Shown: positions 16,460 through 27,207, counted from the stretch's first letter. The stretch: 33,727 bases of DNA from Novosphingobium sp. (GCA_017987575.1 JAGNTK010000015.1:1-33727), one strand, 5' to 3'. A program made the numbers and translations. Notes: generated by a model not told the origin, from the sequence alone.

Positions 16460-17860
16460 ATGAAGCGACTTATCATCCCGGCTCTGCTGGGCGCTACCGT
16501 GCTATCCAGCCCAGCCTGGGCACAGGAGCATTCCGGTCATGCCGGGCACAATCAAACGCCCACTCCGGCCGCAGCAGAAACGCAAACACCGTCGCCCGCG
16601 TCGACGCCGGTTGACCATTCAAAGATGGACCATTCCGGCCATCAAGGTCACCCCACTGGTGAGAAGCCAGAAGCGGTGCAGCAGGAAGACGAGGATTTCG
16701 AGAACTCGCAGGCCATGCCCATGCCTCGCATGCCTGCCCCGTCCGCCGAAGGCTCCGGCACCGCACGCCTCCCCGGCAAGGAAGGCGGAATGCACGGCCT
16801 GCACATCATGTCGGGTGACTGGATGCTGATGGCCCACGGCACCGTCTCGCTCCAATACACCGACCATTCCGGCCCGCGCGGCAATGACATGACCTATGTC
16901 ACCTCGATGGCCATGGTCAGCGCGCAGCGTGACACCAGTTGGGGCCGGATCCAGTTCAAGTCGATGCTGAGCCTTGAGCCGTTGATGGCCCCACCCGGCT
17001 ACCCCAACCTGTTTGCGACTGGCGAGACCGCCTACGGTGATCCGATTGTCGACCGCCAGCATCCGCACGATCTGTTCATGGAACTCGCGACGCGGGTCGA
17101 TGTGAATGTCGGTTCGGGCAGTCTGTTCCTCTATGGCGGCCCGGTTGGCGAACCGGCGATTGGGCCCAGCGCCTTCATGCATCGCGGCTCGGCCAAATTT
17201 AACCCTGAACCGCCGATCACCCATCACTGGTTTGATTCCACCCACATCACCTATGGCGTGATAACCGCCGGGTACTCCGCGCCCAAGTGGCAGATCGAAG
17301 CCAGCGCCTTTCGCGGGGCAGAACCCGACGAAGCGCGCTGGAATATCGAAACGCCAAAGCTTGATAGCTGGTCAGTCCGCGCATCGCTGAACCCCTCGCC
17401 GCGCTGGTCGGTTCAGGCGAGCTATGCCGAGATCAAGGAGCCCGAAGCCAGCCATCCGGGCGAGGACGAGCAGCGCTTTACCAGTTCGGTCCACTACGCC
17501 GATGGCAAGTTCTCAGCGATGGGTGCGTTCTCAGCCAAAGAGCGCGATCACGGCGAAACGTTGACGGCTTGGCTGGGCGAAGTGAACTGGGATCTGGATC
17601 GGCACAACACTGTGTTCGGCCGAGTCGAGAATGTCGCCAACAACGAACTGTTTCCCGATCACAGCGATCCACTACACGAGCAGACGTTCCGCGTGACCAA
17701 GTTTCAGGCCGGTTACGCTCGGCGGATACCGATGGGTCCATTTGAGCTCGCGCTGGGTGGTTCGCTTTCCGCCTTCGCGAAACCGTCAGCACTCGACGCG
17801 GTCTATGGTGATAAGCCATGGGGCTATACGCTGTTTGCGCGGATCAATCTGGGGAACTGA
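16460..17860 (+). CDS. His/Met-rich outer-membrane beta-barrel protein, probably metal-related
   Basis: This 466-residue protein has a signal peptide (1-21) and an unordered region up to about residue 110 with HSGHAGH, DHSKMDHSGHQGH and MPMPRMP clusters. These resemble the His/Met metal-binding leaders of CopB/PcoB-type outer-membrane copper proteins. The rest (about 115-466) is beta-strand-rich with alternating aromatic residues and ends in FARINLGN, as barrels do. It does not closely match CopB in the parts I can recall, so function is left open. The 60-bp upstream gap has a 7-bp hairpin (16410-16429, TGGCAAA/TTTGCCA) and no clear ribosome site, which may point to translational control. It follows the Cys/His-rich small gene. 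Confidence 0.72.
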   Translation: MKRLIIPALLGATVLSSPAWAQEHSGHAGHNQTPTPAAAETQTPSPASTPVDHSKMDHSGHQGHPTGEKPEAVQQEDEDFENSQAMPMPRMPAPSAEGSGTARLPGKEGGMHGLHIMSGDWMLMAHGTVSLQYTDHSGPRGNDMTYVTSMAMVSAQRDTSWGRIQFKSMLSLEPLMAPPGYPNLFATGETAYGDPIVDRQHPHDLFMELATRVDVNVGSGSLFLYGGPVGEPAIGPSAFMHRGSAKFNPEPPITHHWFDSTHITYGVITAGYSAPKWQIEASAFRGAEPDEARWNIETPKLDSWSVRASLNPSPRWSVQASYAEIKEPEASHPGEDEQRFTSSVHYADGKFSAMGAFSAKERDHGETLTAWLGEVNWDLDRHNTVFGRVENVANNELFPDHSDPLHEQTFRVTKFQAGYARRIPMGPFELALGGSLSAFAKPSALDAVYGDKPWGYTLFARINLGN

Positions 17861-17863
17861 GGT

Positions 17864-18322
17864 ATGGAAGAAGGGCTGGTCTATTTTGAGGACCTCGTCG
17901 TTGGCTCAAAGGCGTCCTTCGGGCGTTATGAAGTCACCCGCGAGGAAGTGATCGAATTTGCCACCAAATACGATCCCCAGCCCTTCCACCTCTCTGACGA
18001 AGCCGCCGCGCAGACGCATTTCGGGCGGATTTCGGCCAGCGGCTGGCACACCTGTGCGATGGTGATGCGGATGCTGGTCGATAACATTACTGAGCGTAAA
18101 CAGGCCGGCCTCGGCTCGCCGGGGCAGGATGAGCTGCGCTGGCTGAAGCCAGTCTATCCCGGCGATGTGCTAAGGGTGGAGAGCGAGCTGCTCAGCAAAA
18201 AGCAGAGCCAGTCGCGGCCCGAAATGGGCAGTTTCAAATCCGAAGTGCGGGTGTTCAATCAGGATGACGTGGTGGTCTACTCGATGAAATCGATCGGGTT
18301 GATCAGGGTGCGGGGCAGCTGA
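17864..18322 (+). CDS. MaoC-like hot-dog fold hydratase/dehydratase
   Basis: This 152-residue protein has the single hot-dog domain of MaoC-like enoyl-CoA hydratases. The catalytic pair is Asp37 and His42 in YDPQPFHLSDE. The segments RISASGWHTCAMVMRML and LRWLKPVYPGDVLRVESELL fit the family. It would hydrate trans-2-enoyl-CoA or a related thioester. The actual substrate cannot be told from sequence. It starts 3 bp after the barrel gene, so it may be translated from the same message without a functional link. A palindrome follows its stop codon. Confidence 0.85.
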   Translation: MEEGLVYFEDLVVGSKASFGRYEVTREEVIEFATKYDPQPFHLSDEAAAQTHFGRISASGWHTCAMVMRMLVDNITERKQAGLGSPGQDELRWLKPVYPGDVLRVESELLSKKQSQSRPEMGSFKSEVRVFNQDDVVVYSMKSIGLIRVRGS

Positions 18323-18343
18323 TCCTCCCCCAAGGGGGAGGAT
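18322..18343. terminator. 22-bp palindrome between maoC-like gene and mutL
   Basis: ATCCTCCCCC-AA-GGGGGAGGAT is a perfect palindrome spanning the junction of the two converging stop codons. It resembles the short CCTCCCCC-AA-GGGGGAGG repeats common in alphaproteobacteria and may act as a bidirectional terminator, although it lacks a T-tract. Confidence 0.55.
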
Positions 18344-20106
18344 TACTTCCGCCCAAACAGCTTTTCGACATCGCCCAACGCAAGCTTGACCCACGTCGGC
18401 CGCCCATGGTTGCACTGCCCTGACCTTGGCGTCACTTCCATCTCGCGCAGCAGCGCATTCATCTCTGCCACGGACAGCACCCGACCGGCCCGGACCGAGC
18501 CGTGGCAAGCCATGGTCGCGAGCACCAGATCGACCCGCTCACCCAGCAAGAGCGCAGCGCCGTTCTGGGCAAGGTCATCGGCAATATCGCGGACCAGCGC
18601 CTGAACGTTGCCCTGCCCCAGCACCGCCGGAACCGCGCGGACCAGCAGTGCTGTGGGGCCGAACCGTTCGACTACCAGACCAAATTCGCCCAACACTGAT
18701 GCTGCGCCCTCAACCCGGTCACAGTCCGGCTCGTCCAGTTCGACCACTTCGGGTATCAGCAGCGCCTGACTGCGGTTCGCGGCAGCCTGCGCCCCGGCCG
18801 CCTTAAGCCGTTCGAGCACCAAGCGTTCGTGCGCCGCGTGCTGATCGACGATCACCAGCCCGTCCTCGGCCTCGGCAACAATATAGGTCTGCGCGACCTG
18901 ACCGCGCGCCACTCCGAGGGGATAGGAAACTGACGGGGCTTGAACCGCTTCCTCGGCCCGCGCCGCTGGCAGAGCAGCTGGAGCGGCTTCATAGGCGCGC
19001 CAGGCCGGTGCCGCCTCACGCACCGCCCCACCCGCGAACAGCGAACCAAGCGCAGGAGCGATGGGCTCGGCCTGCCAATTACCCATCGCTGGAGCTGCAG
19101 GAGCCTGAGCGCTGCGCTGTCCCGCACCCTCAAGCGCGTGGCGCAGGCCCGACACGATGAACCCGCGAACAAAGGCCGGATCGCGGAACCGCACTTCGGT
19201 CTTGGCCGGGTGGACGTTCACATCGACCTCCTCGGGCGGGACATCGAGGAACAGAGCCAGCACCGCATGGCGATCGCGCGCCAGCATATCGGCATAGGCC
19301 CCGCGCACGGCCCCCACCAGCAACCGATCCTTCACCGGGCGGCCATTGACGAACAGGTACTGGTGATCGGCCACCCCGCGGTTGTAGGTCGGCAGGCCCG
19401 CAACGCCAGTCAGCCGTGCCCCGGCGCGTTCGAGGTCAATCGCCACGCCGTCTTCGGCCAGTTCGCGCGCGACGATCCGGGCAACGCGGACAGCCAGTTC
19501 TTCACCCGGCTGCACTGCCAAGATGCGGCGGCCATCGTGTTCGAGCACGAACCCGACATCGGGCCGGGCCATGGCGAGGCGGCGGACGACATCGAGGCAA
19601 GCGGCGTACTCGCTGCGGGCGCTCCGCAGAAACTTGCGCCGCACGGGAACCTTCCCAAACAGGTCCTCGACCCGAATTCGGGTGCCGGCCGGCAGCGCGG
19701 CTGGGCCTTGCTCGATCACATCCCCATGATCCACGACGCGGCGCCAGCCCTCGTGCGCCGAGCGCGGGCGGCTTTCCAACGTCAGCCGGGCGACACTGGC
19801 AATCGAAGGCAAGGCCTCCCCGCGAAAGCCCAGAGTGGCGACCAGTTCGATCTGCTCGTCCGGCAGCTTGGATGTGGCGTGCCGCTCGAGCGCCAGTTCC
19901 ATTTCGTCCGGGCTCATTCCGCAGCCATCGTCGGTCACTTCGATCCCGGCAAGCCCTCCCTCGGTCAGGCGCACAGCAATGTTCTGCGCCCCGGCATCGA
20001 TCGCATTCTCGACCAGCTCTTTGAGCGCCGATGCGGGCCGCTCAACCACCTCGCCCGCAGCGATGCGGTTGACCAGGCTTTCAGGCAGGCGGCGGATTAT
20101 GGGCAT
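18343..20106 (-). CDS. mutL: DNA mismatch repair protein MutL, endonuclease-type
   Basis: MutL links mismatch recognition by MutS to strand incision. From ATG 20106 (MPIIRRLPESLVNRIAAGEVV) the protein has 587 residues. The N-terminal GHKL ATPase shows ELVENAIDAGA (31-40), DDGCGM and TLGFRGEALPSI. A Pro/Ala-rich linker follows (about 330-400). The C-terminal domain carries the endonuclease motif DQHAAHERLVLE from about 421, with supporting ACHGSVRAG and QCNHGRPT motifs. This marks it as a nicking MutL, as expected in bacteria lacking MutH. Translation from 20136 is an unlikely longer start. Divergent from mreB with about 185 bp between starts. Confidence 0.96.
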   Translation of the reverse strand: MPIIRRLPESLVNRIAAGEVVERPASALKELVENAIDAGAQNIAVRLTEGGLAGIEVTDDGCGMSPDEMELALERHATSKLPDEQIELVATLGFRGEALPSIASVARLTLESRPRSAHEGWRRVVDHGDVIEQGPAALPAGTRIRVEDLFGKVPVRRKFLRSARSEYAACLDVVRRLAMARPDVGFVLEHDGRRILAVQPGEELAVRVARIVARELAEDGVAIDLERAGARLTGVAGLPTYNRGVADHQYLFVNGRPVKDRLLVGAVRGAYADMLARDRHAVLALFLDVPPEEVDVNVHPAKTEVRFRDPAFVRGFIVSGLRHALEGAGQRSAQAPAAPAMGNWQAEPIAPALGSLFAGGAVREAAPAWRAYEAAPAALPAARAEEAVQAPSVSYPLGVARGQVAQTYIVAEAEDGLVIVDQHAAHERLVLERLKAAGAQAAANRSQALLIPEVVELDEPDCDRVEGAASVLGEFGLVVERFGPTALLVRAVPAVLGQGNVQALVRDIADDLAQNGAALLLGERVDLVLATMACHGSVRAGRVLSVAEMNALLREMEVTPRSGQCNHGRPTWVKLALGDVEKLFGRK

Positions 20107-20186
20107 GGCCACGGCCCTATCCCCAATCCTGCACAAATTCGAGACGGGGTGAGCCGCTTATGAGACCAATTGACACAATTTTTTAG

Positions 20187-21338
<1,152 letters not shown>

Positions 21339-21386
21339 GGCGGACAGGGGCGATGATCCGCGCTGCCGCCAACAGGACCTAGACCG

Positions 21387-22271
21387 GTGGTTTCGGCGCC
21401 TGGCAACCGGCGCCCGGGCCATTCGCGGCGGGCGCAGTACGGAACGTTTTTTGGCTATTTGATCGCGCTTGGCGGGGCCGGGATTGGCGCCGCGCTGCTG
21501 TTTGTCACAACCAATGATACGGCTGCATTCGCTGGGCTAAGGGCCGTTGCAGCCGATGGCGTGGCACCGGTGTCGCAAGCTGCTGCGGCGGGCAGAACCG
21601 AGAGCCAGTCTTTGCTGGCTGTGATTGGCGGCTATTTCACGCGCGGCAGCCGGGTTGCCCAGCTTGAAAAGGAAGTCGCCGAAGGCCGGGTAAAGTTGGC
21701 TGAACAGGCCGCACTCAAAGAAGAAAATGCGCGGTTGCGCGCCACATTGGGGTTGACCCAAGGGGATCTCAAACCGGTTGCGGTCGCGCGGCTACTTGGT
21801 TCTACATCTTCTTCAACCCGCCGGTTTGCGACGCTCGGAGCTGGTGCCAGGCAGGGCGTTCAACCCGGTATGGTGGTGCGATCCCCGCTGGGGGTGGTGG
21901 GCCGTGTGCTGGAAGTCGGTAGTTCATCATCGAAGGTTCTGCTCATAACCGACAATGAAAGTTCGATCCCCGTGCGCCGCGCCGAAGACGGGGTGCAGGC
22001 CTATGCCACTGGGCGCGGTGATGGAACCTTGCAGATCAAGCTGGCAGTCAGCGGGTTGAACCCCTTCAAGAAGGGTGACGCAATCGTCACGTCTGGATCG
22101 GGCGGCCTGTTTCGTCCGGGTGAAGCCGTAGCAGTGGTTGTGTCACTGACCGTGGACGGCGCAATCGCCCGCCCGCTCAGTGACCCCGGGATGACCGAAT
22201 TTGTCGTGGTAGAACCGGTCTATGATGAGGTCTTGTCCGCAGAAGCCAACAAGCTTCAGGCCGGTAACTGA
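21387..22271 (+). CDS. mreC: Rod shape-determining protein MreC
   Basis: MreC is a bitopic membrane protein that activates PBP2 in the elongasome. The 294-residue protein starts at GTG 21387, after an AGGACC site. It has one transmembrane helix at about 18-40 and a periplasmic coiled coil at about 85-120 (QLEKEVAEGRVKLAEQAALKEENARLRATL). Two beta-barrel lobes follow, containing GVVGRVLEVGSSSSKVLLITD. It shares one base with the mreD start (TGATG), implying translational coupling. Confidence 0.94.
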   Translation: MVSAPGNRRPGHSRRAQYGTFFGYLIALGGAGIGAALLFVTTNDTAAFAGLRAVAADGVAPVSQAAAAGRTESQSLLAVIGGYFTRGSRVAQLEKEVAEGRVKLAEQAALKEENARLRATLGLTQGDLKPVAVARLLGSTSSSTRRFATLGAGARQGVQPGMVVRSPLGVVGRVLEVGSSSSKVLLITDNESSIPVRRAEDGVQAYATGRGDGTLQIKLAVSGLNPFKKGDAIVTSGSGGLFRPGEAVAVVVSLTVDGAIARPLSDPGMTEFVVVEPVYDEVLSAEANKLQAGN

Positions 22272-22834
22272 TGCCCAGTCCGCTGATCGCGCCAATCACC
22301 GACGTGCTGCGTGACTTTGGTAAGCCACGGATCAACCGCGCGCCCTCGCCTATTCTCGCGGTCAGCTTGCCGTGGCTGCTGGTCATGGTGGGATCGCTTA
22401 GTCCGGCATGGCCGATCATCTCTTCGGCTCCGCTGGTTCCGCCGTTCGGGTTCCTGCTTCTGATCGCCTGGCAACAATTGCGGCCGGGTCTATTTCCGAT
22501 CTGGGCGGGTCTGCCGCTGGGGTTGTTTGATGATCTCTATTCGGGTCAACCGTTCGGATCGGCGGTGATGCTGTGGTCGTTGACCATGCTGGCGCTGGAA
22601 TTTCTGGAAGTACGCTTCCCGTGGCGCGGCGTGGTACTCAACTGGCTTAGTGCCGGCGGCATTATTACTGTCTATCTGGTTCTTGCCTTGATGGTCGCCA
22701 ATGCTGGCGGTGGTTCGGCGGCGATTTCGGTATTGGTCCCGCAAATTCTGTTGTCGATCCTGGCCTATCCGATTGCCGCGCGGTTGGTAGGCGCAATTGA
22801 TCGGTTCCGGCTAATTCCGATCATCACGGTATAA
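22271..22834 (+). CDS. mreD: Rod shape-determining protein MreD
   Basis: MreD is a small polytopic membrane protein of the elongasome. The 187-residue protein has about five hydrophobic helices (for example PWLLVMVGSLSPAWPII, PPFGFLLLIAW, FGSAVMLWSLTMLALEFL). The segment LRPGLFPIWAGLPLGLFDDLYSG holds the charged GLFDD motif typical of the family. It overlaps mreC by one base and is 4 bp from the PBP2 gene. Family similarity is by context and helix pattern more than by sequence. Confidence 0.9.
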   Translation: MPSPLIAPITDVLRDFGKPRINRAPSPILAVSLPWLLVMVGSLSPAWPIISSAPLVPPFGFLLLIAWQQLRPGLFPIWAGLPLGLFDDLYSGQPFGSAVMLWSLTMLALEFLEVRFPWRGVVLNWLSAGGIITVYLVLALMVANAGGGSAAISVLVPQILLSILAYPIAARLVGAIDRFRLIPIITV

Positions 22835-22838
22835 CGCG

Positions 22839-24926
22839 ATGCTTGGCGAAACCACTCACGTCAGTTCAGCAACACTCAAGAACAGCTTCAGCCGTCGTTC
22901 GATCTTTATCGGTGGATTGCAGGTTGGCGTCGGCGTCTTGCTGGCCGGGCGGATGGGCTGGATCGCCCTGATCCAGCGTGACAAATACCAGACCGCAGCG
23001 GAGAGCAACCGCGTCAATCTGACGCTTATCCCGCCCAGGCGCGGCGCGATTGTTGATCGCAACAATGCACCGCTGGCGTCCAACAAGATGGAATACCGGA
23101 TCGACATTATTCCGGAACGCCTGATTGATCCGAAAGGAACTGTGACCCGTCTGGGCACGCTGCTGGGTATGGATGCAATCGCGCTGCGCGATCTGTCCGA
23201 CAAGCTCGAGAAGGTCCACGGCTTTCAACCGCTTGGCGTGGCTTCGGGCATTCCGCCAGAAATCTATGACAAAGTGCTGGTCCGCCTGCCCGAGATGCCG
23301 GGTGTAGTGGCTGCGCAAGGGTTCACCCGCTGGTATCCGACCGGGCCTTCAGTTGGCCACTTGCTGGGTTATGTCGGGCCGGCCTCGGCTGAGGACTATA
23401 AGAAAGAGCGCAACCCGCTGCTGGTGACCCCCGGCTTCAAGATCGGCAAAGATGGGTTCGAAAAGCAGTTTGAGGCGCGTCTGCGCGGGCAGCCGGGGGC
23501 CAAGCGGGTCGAAGTGACCGCGACCGGCAAGATCGTTCGCGATCTGGAAATGCGCGATGACGTGCCGGGCCAGCCGATGAAGCTGGCGATCAACGGTCCG
23601 CTGCAGGATTATGCCGCACGGCGGATCGGGCTGGAAAGCGGCGCGGTGGTGGTGATGGATTGCGACAGCGGCGATCTGCTCGCAATGGCCTCGATGCCCA
23701 GTTACGATCCGAACAGCTTTTCCGATGGGATCGGCCGGATCGAATGGAAGATGCTGTCCGACGATGATCACGTACCGCTGCGCAACAAGGTGCTGCGTGG
23801 GCTGTTCCCACCGGGCTCTACGGTGAAGCCAGCAGTGGCGCTGGCCTTCCTTGAGGCGGGGCTTGATCCTTCGGCCAGCGTCGGTTGCGGCGGCGGGCTG
23901 CGCGTGGGCAACCGCGTGTTCCACTGCTGGAACCGGCGCGGTCACGGCTCGGTTGATATGGCCAAGGCGATCTATCAAAGCTGCGACGTCTATTTCTATC
24001 ACTTCGCCCAGAAGATCGGGATGGAGAAAATCGCGGCGATGTGCAAACGGCTTGGCTTGGGCGAGAGCTTCGACCTGCCGGTTACCGGGCAAAGCTATGG
24101 CACGGTTCCAGATCCGGCCTGGAAGGAAAAGAAGTATGGCAAGCCGTGGGCGATCTTCGACACGGTGAACGCTACGATCGGGCAAGGTTATTTCCAGACC
24201 AATCCGCTGCAGCAGGCAGTGATGGCCGCCCGGATCGCCTCTGGCAAAGCACTGCAGCCGCGATTGCTGTACGATGAAAGGCCGCAGCAGGCGGCCTCGC
24301 TCGGCATTTCTCAGGAGCACCTTGATTTCGTCCATGCTGCGATGAGCGAAGTGGTCAACGGACGCGGTACAGCGGGCAGAGCGCGGCTGCCAATCCCCGA
24401 TGTGCTGATGGCTGGCAAGACCGGAACCGCCCAAGTCGTCGGGCTCAACATCTCAAAGGGCAAAGGCGGTCTTTGGAAGCACCGTGACCATGGTCACTTC
24501 GTAGCCTTTGCGCCGTTCGACAAGCCGAAATATGCCTGCGCTGTGGTGGTTCAGCACGGCGGCGGATCGGGTGCCGCCTATCCAATCGCGCGCGATGTGA
24601 TGACCTTTCTGTTCGACCCTGGAAAAGCGATGGAAGCATTGCACGGGATGGAAAGCGGCTGGGGCGGCACGCCGCAACAACGGATGGCCGCACGTTATCG
24701 CTCGTTTGCGGCGCAGTATGGCGTCAATGCGCCCAAGCCCGCCGATGATGACGAAATCCAACGGCAGGTCCAAAGCACCGATGCCGCGGCGGAAGGACCG
24801 CGTTCGCCGGTAACCGAGGCTGCAGCACCGCCGCCTGAGCCGGATGCAGATGCGGCTCCCACTGCGGCACCAACCGCAGGTCCGGCTCCCGCCCTCACCC
24901 CTTCCACACCAGCCGGTCCGCAATGA
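22839..24926 (+). CDS. mrdA: Penicillin-binding protein 2 (class B, elongation transpeptidase)
   Basis: PBP2 crosslinks peptidoglycan during lateral growth. The 695-residue protein has a transmembrane anchor at about 22-42, a pedestal domain and a transpeptidase domain. The active-site motifs are STVK (S327 nucleophile to K330), SCD (381-383, in place of SxN) and KTGT (527-530). Its C-terminal tail from about 645 is rich in Pro, Ala and Thr, typical of alphaproteobacterial PBP2. It sits directly after mreD and its stop codon overlaps the rodA start by 4 bp (ATGA), so the glycosyltransferase and transpeptidase are coupled. Confidence 0.96.
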   Translation: MLGETTHVSSATLKNSFSRRSIFIGGLQVGVGVLLAGRMGWIALIQRDKYQTAAESNRVNLTLIPPRRGAIVDRNNAPLASNKMEYRIDIIPERLIDPKGTVTRLGTLLGMDAIALRDLSDKLEKVHGFQPLGVASGIPPEIYDKVLVRLPEMPGVVAAQGFTRWYPTGPSVGHLLGYVGPASAEDYKKERNPLLVTPGFKIGKDGFEKQFEARLRGQPGAKRVEVTATGKIVRDLEMRDDVPGQPMKLAINGPLQDYAARRIGLESGAVVVMDCDSGDLLAMASMPSYDPNSFSDGIGRIEWKMLSDDDHVPLRNKVLRGLFPPGSTVKPAVALAFLEAGLDPSASVGCGGGLRVGNRVFHCWNRRGHGSVDMAKAIYQSCDVYFYHFAQKIGMEKIAAMCKRLGLGESFDLPVTGQSYGTVPDPAWKEKKYGKPWAIFDTVNATIGQGYFQTNPLQQAVMAARIASGKALQPRLLYDERPQQAASLGISQEHLDFVHAAMSEVVNGRGTAGRARLPIPDVLMAGKTGTAQVVGLNISKGKGGLWKHRDHGHFVAFAPFDKPKYACAVVVQHGGGSGAAYPIARDVMTFLFDPGKAMEALHGMESGWGGTPQQRMAARYRSFAAQYGVNAPKPADDDEIQRQVQSTDAAAEGPRSPVTEAAAPPPEPDADAAPTAAPTAGPAPALTPSTPAGPQ

Positions 24927-26038
24927 GCCGCCGAATAGTCCCCGAAGCGATTGCGCGGGAACCGTGGGAGGTGTTGCTGCCGCTGTTCGCGCTCAACACG
25001 TTCGGGTCGGTGGTGCTTTATTCTGCGGCGGGAGGGCGGCTCGAACCGTGGGCCTTGCTGCATATGATCCACTTTGGCGTGTTTCTGGTGATGGCCTTTG
25101 TGATCTCGCGCCTCCCACGTGAATTATTCAAAACCGCCACCTACCCCGCCTATGCCGCCTTGGTGTTGCTGCTGGTCGCCGTCGACCTGTTCGGCAGCGT
25201 ACGAGGCGGCAGCCAACGCTGGATCAACCTGGGCTTCATGATGCTCCAGCCATCGGAGCTTATGAAACCTGGGATCGTCTTGGCCCTGGCTGTCTTCTTC
25301 GATAGCCTTCCCCCTGCGATGACCCGCAGCTGGCGCGCCCTGTTACCTGCAGCCGCCTTGGCGGTGGTGCCGGTTCTGTTGGTGCTCATCCAGCCCGATC
25401 TTGGCACCGGGTTGTCAATCGCAGCAGGGGCGGCGGTGGTGGTCTTTCTCGCTGGCCTGCCGATCCGCTGGTTTTTTGGCGCGGGTCTGGCCGGAGCAGC
25501 TTTGGCTCCGGTAGCGTTCTTTACGCTGCTTCATGATTATCAACGCAAACGCGTGTTCGTGTTCCTGGATCCAGAAAGCGATATGCTGGGGGACGGGTAT
25601 CACATCACCCAGTCGAAGATTGCGGTCGGTTCGGGCGGCTTCTGGGGCAAGGGCTTTGGCAATGGCAGCCAAAGCCATCTGGAATACTTGCCTGAAGCCC
25701 ACACCGACTTTGCCTTTGCGACCATGGCAGAGGAATGGGGCATCGCGGGCGGCTTGTTCGTGCTGGCGGTGTTCTTGTGGACTTTTCGCTGGGGATTGCG
25801 GGTGGCCCGCCGCGCGCCGGACCGCTTCTCCAGCCTGCTGGCTGCGGGGATGACCTTCACGATCTTTTTCTACATGGCGATCAACATGCTGATGGTGCTC
25901 GGCCTTGCTCCGGTGGTGGGTATCCCCCTGCCCTGGATCAGCCATGGCGGGTCGGCGCTGATGACCAACATGATCTGCCTGGGTACGATCATGGCCGTCA
26001 ACCGCTGGAGCCGCCGGGGCGGTTCCTTGCAAAGTTGA
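24923..26038 (+). CDS. rodA: Rod shape-determining protein RodA, peptidoglycan glycosyltransferase
   Basis: RodA is the SEDS-family polymerase of lipid II that works with PBP2. The 371-residue protein has about ten membrane helices, with the conserved LQPSELMKPGIVLALA in mid-protein, a periplasmic loop with FLDPESDMLGDGYHITQSKIAVGSGGFWGKGFGNG, and the C-terminal IPLPWISHGGSALMTNM. It is the last gene of the mre block and overlaps mrdA by 4 bp. Confidence 0.96.
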   Translation: MSRRIVPEAIAREPWEVLLPLFALNTFGSVVLYSAAGGRLEPWALLHMIHFGVFLVMAFVISRLPRELFKTATYPAYAALVLLLVAVDLFGSVRGGSQRWINLGFMMLQPSELMKPGIVLALAVFFDSLPPAMTRSWRALLPAAALAVVPVLLVLIQPDLGTGLSIAAGAAVVVFLAGLPIRWFFGAGLAGAALAPVAFFTLLHDYQRKRVFVFLDPESDMLGDGYHITQSKIAVGSGGFWGKGFGNGSQSHLEYLPEAHTDFAFATMAEEWGIAGGLFVLAVFLWTFRWGLRVARRAPDRFSSLLAAGMTFTIFFYMAINMLMVLGLAPVVGIPLPWISHGGSALMTNMICLGTIMAVNRWSRRGGSLQS

Positions 26039-26130
26039 GCGGCGCAAAGCCGTAAGTCCAAGAAACCCCTTCCATCCTTAAAAACAGCCGCTATAGGGAG
26101 CGCTCCCCGACGAATCGGGGTCGGGAAAGT

Positions 26131-26206
<76 letters not shown>

Positions 26207-26586
26207 CCTTCTCCCATGTTTTCAAACACTTGAATCGCTCGGACAGTGGAGCGTATCCAGACATCTGCGTGCTAGGTAGCTCTCTAGGTAGCAGCGCGGC
26301 AATTCGGCGCTGCAGTGCAGTGAACTGTTCATGGCCTGCGCCCTGTCCAACTGGGCTTGAGCGAGTTGTCGGTTCACCTCCCCGCCAGCGGCGCACGCTG
26401 GGATGGCAGCTTAGAACCTCAGGCGGCGCGGTGTCGTGCTAACAGCTAGGCCACCCGAGCTTCGATCCAGAGCGCCCGACGGACAAGAATGACGCCCTTG
26501 GCTGAATGCCCTGCCGGCTCGGATACGCCTCATGGACGGTAAGAACGGTCAGACGGTTAAGCGCCGGATCTGGCTTCGACGCGCAG
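26207..26586. other. Gene-free stretch after tRNA-Lys
   Basis: No supportable gene is visible. It holds a short tandem TAGGTAGC (about 26275-26293), and on the reverse strand a vague tRNA-like D-arm stretch that I did not accept. The sequence ends where degraded transposase codons begin. It is probably integration or insertion-sequence debris. Confidence 0.5.
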
Positions 26587-27207
26587 GCGTTGACGGAGGA
26601 CATCATCGCGTTGGTGAAGCAATATGGTCGCTACGGCTATCGCCGGGTGACCGCATTGCTCTGCCATGCGGGATGGACGGTGAACCACAAGCGGGTTGAG
26701 CGGATATGGCGGCGCGAGGGGCTCAAGGTCCCGCAACGCCAGCCAAAGCGCGGGCGCCTGTGGCTCAATGACGGAACGTGCATCCGCCTGCGACATGAGG
26801 TCGTGCTGGCGGCGTTGGCAGAGCTGTTCGTCACGCGTGGGCCGCCCGCGCACATACGGTCGGATAACGGCGCCGAATTTATCGCCAATGCCGTCCAGAA
26901 ATGGCTCGGCCAGATCGGCGTGAAGACGCTCTACATCGCACCGGGATCGCCATGAGAGAATGGATATAATGAGAGCTTCAATGGGTCGCTGCGCGACGAA
27001 CTGCTCAATGGCGAGATCTTCTACAGCCTCGCCGAGGCAAAGGTGCTGATCGAAGCCTGGCGGCGGCATTACAACACCGTCCGCCCGCACAGCAGCCTTG
27101 GCTACCGACCACCGGCACCAGAAACGGCTTCACCGCCCTATCCAGTCTCCGGTTCCGCTTCGCTCCACCTCCGCTCGGATATGGCGGCGGCGGGCTTAAT
27201 CCACTAA
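26587..27207 (+). pseudogene. IS3-family transposase OrfB remnant
   Basis: The reading frame encodes a recognisable integrase-type OrfB: GRYGYRRVTALLCHAGW, WRREGLKVPQRQPKRGRLWLNDG, HIRSDNGAEFI, ESFNGSLRDELLNGEIFY and RRHYNTVRPHSSLGYRPPAPE. Three defects are visible. The start is lost. An internal deletion joins CIRLR directly to HEVVLAALAELF near 26794, removing about 45 residues with the first catalytic aspartate. The tryptophan of the conserved PGSPWENG is now a TGA stop (26953-26955). The frame is otherwise kept, so decay is recent or selective. The element cannot encode an active transposase. Confidence 0.9.

Noticed and set aside
18940-20163. Long plus-strand open frame opposite mutL
   Set aside because: Antisense shadow of a complete MutL, with no start signal or motif of its own.
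23349-24434. Long minus-strand open frame opposite the PBP2 gene
   Set aside because: Shadow of a fully motif-supported PBP2 with no own features.
26275-26293. Short tandem TAGGTAGC copies after the tRNA
   Set aside because: Only two copies with a small interruption. Not enough for a repeat array or an attachment core.
26420-26475. Reverse-strand stretch resembling a tRNA D arm (GTGGCCTAGCTGTTAGCACG)
   Set aside because: No anticodon stem, T arm or acceptor pairing can be built around it, so it is at most a degenerate remnant.
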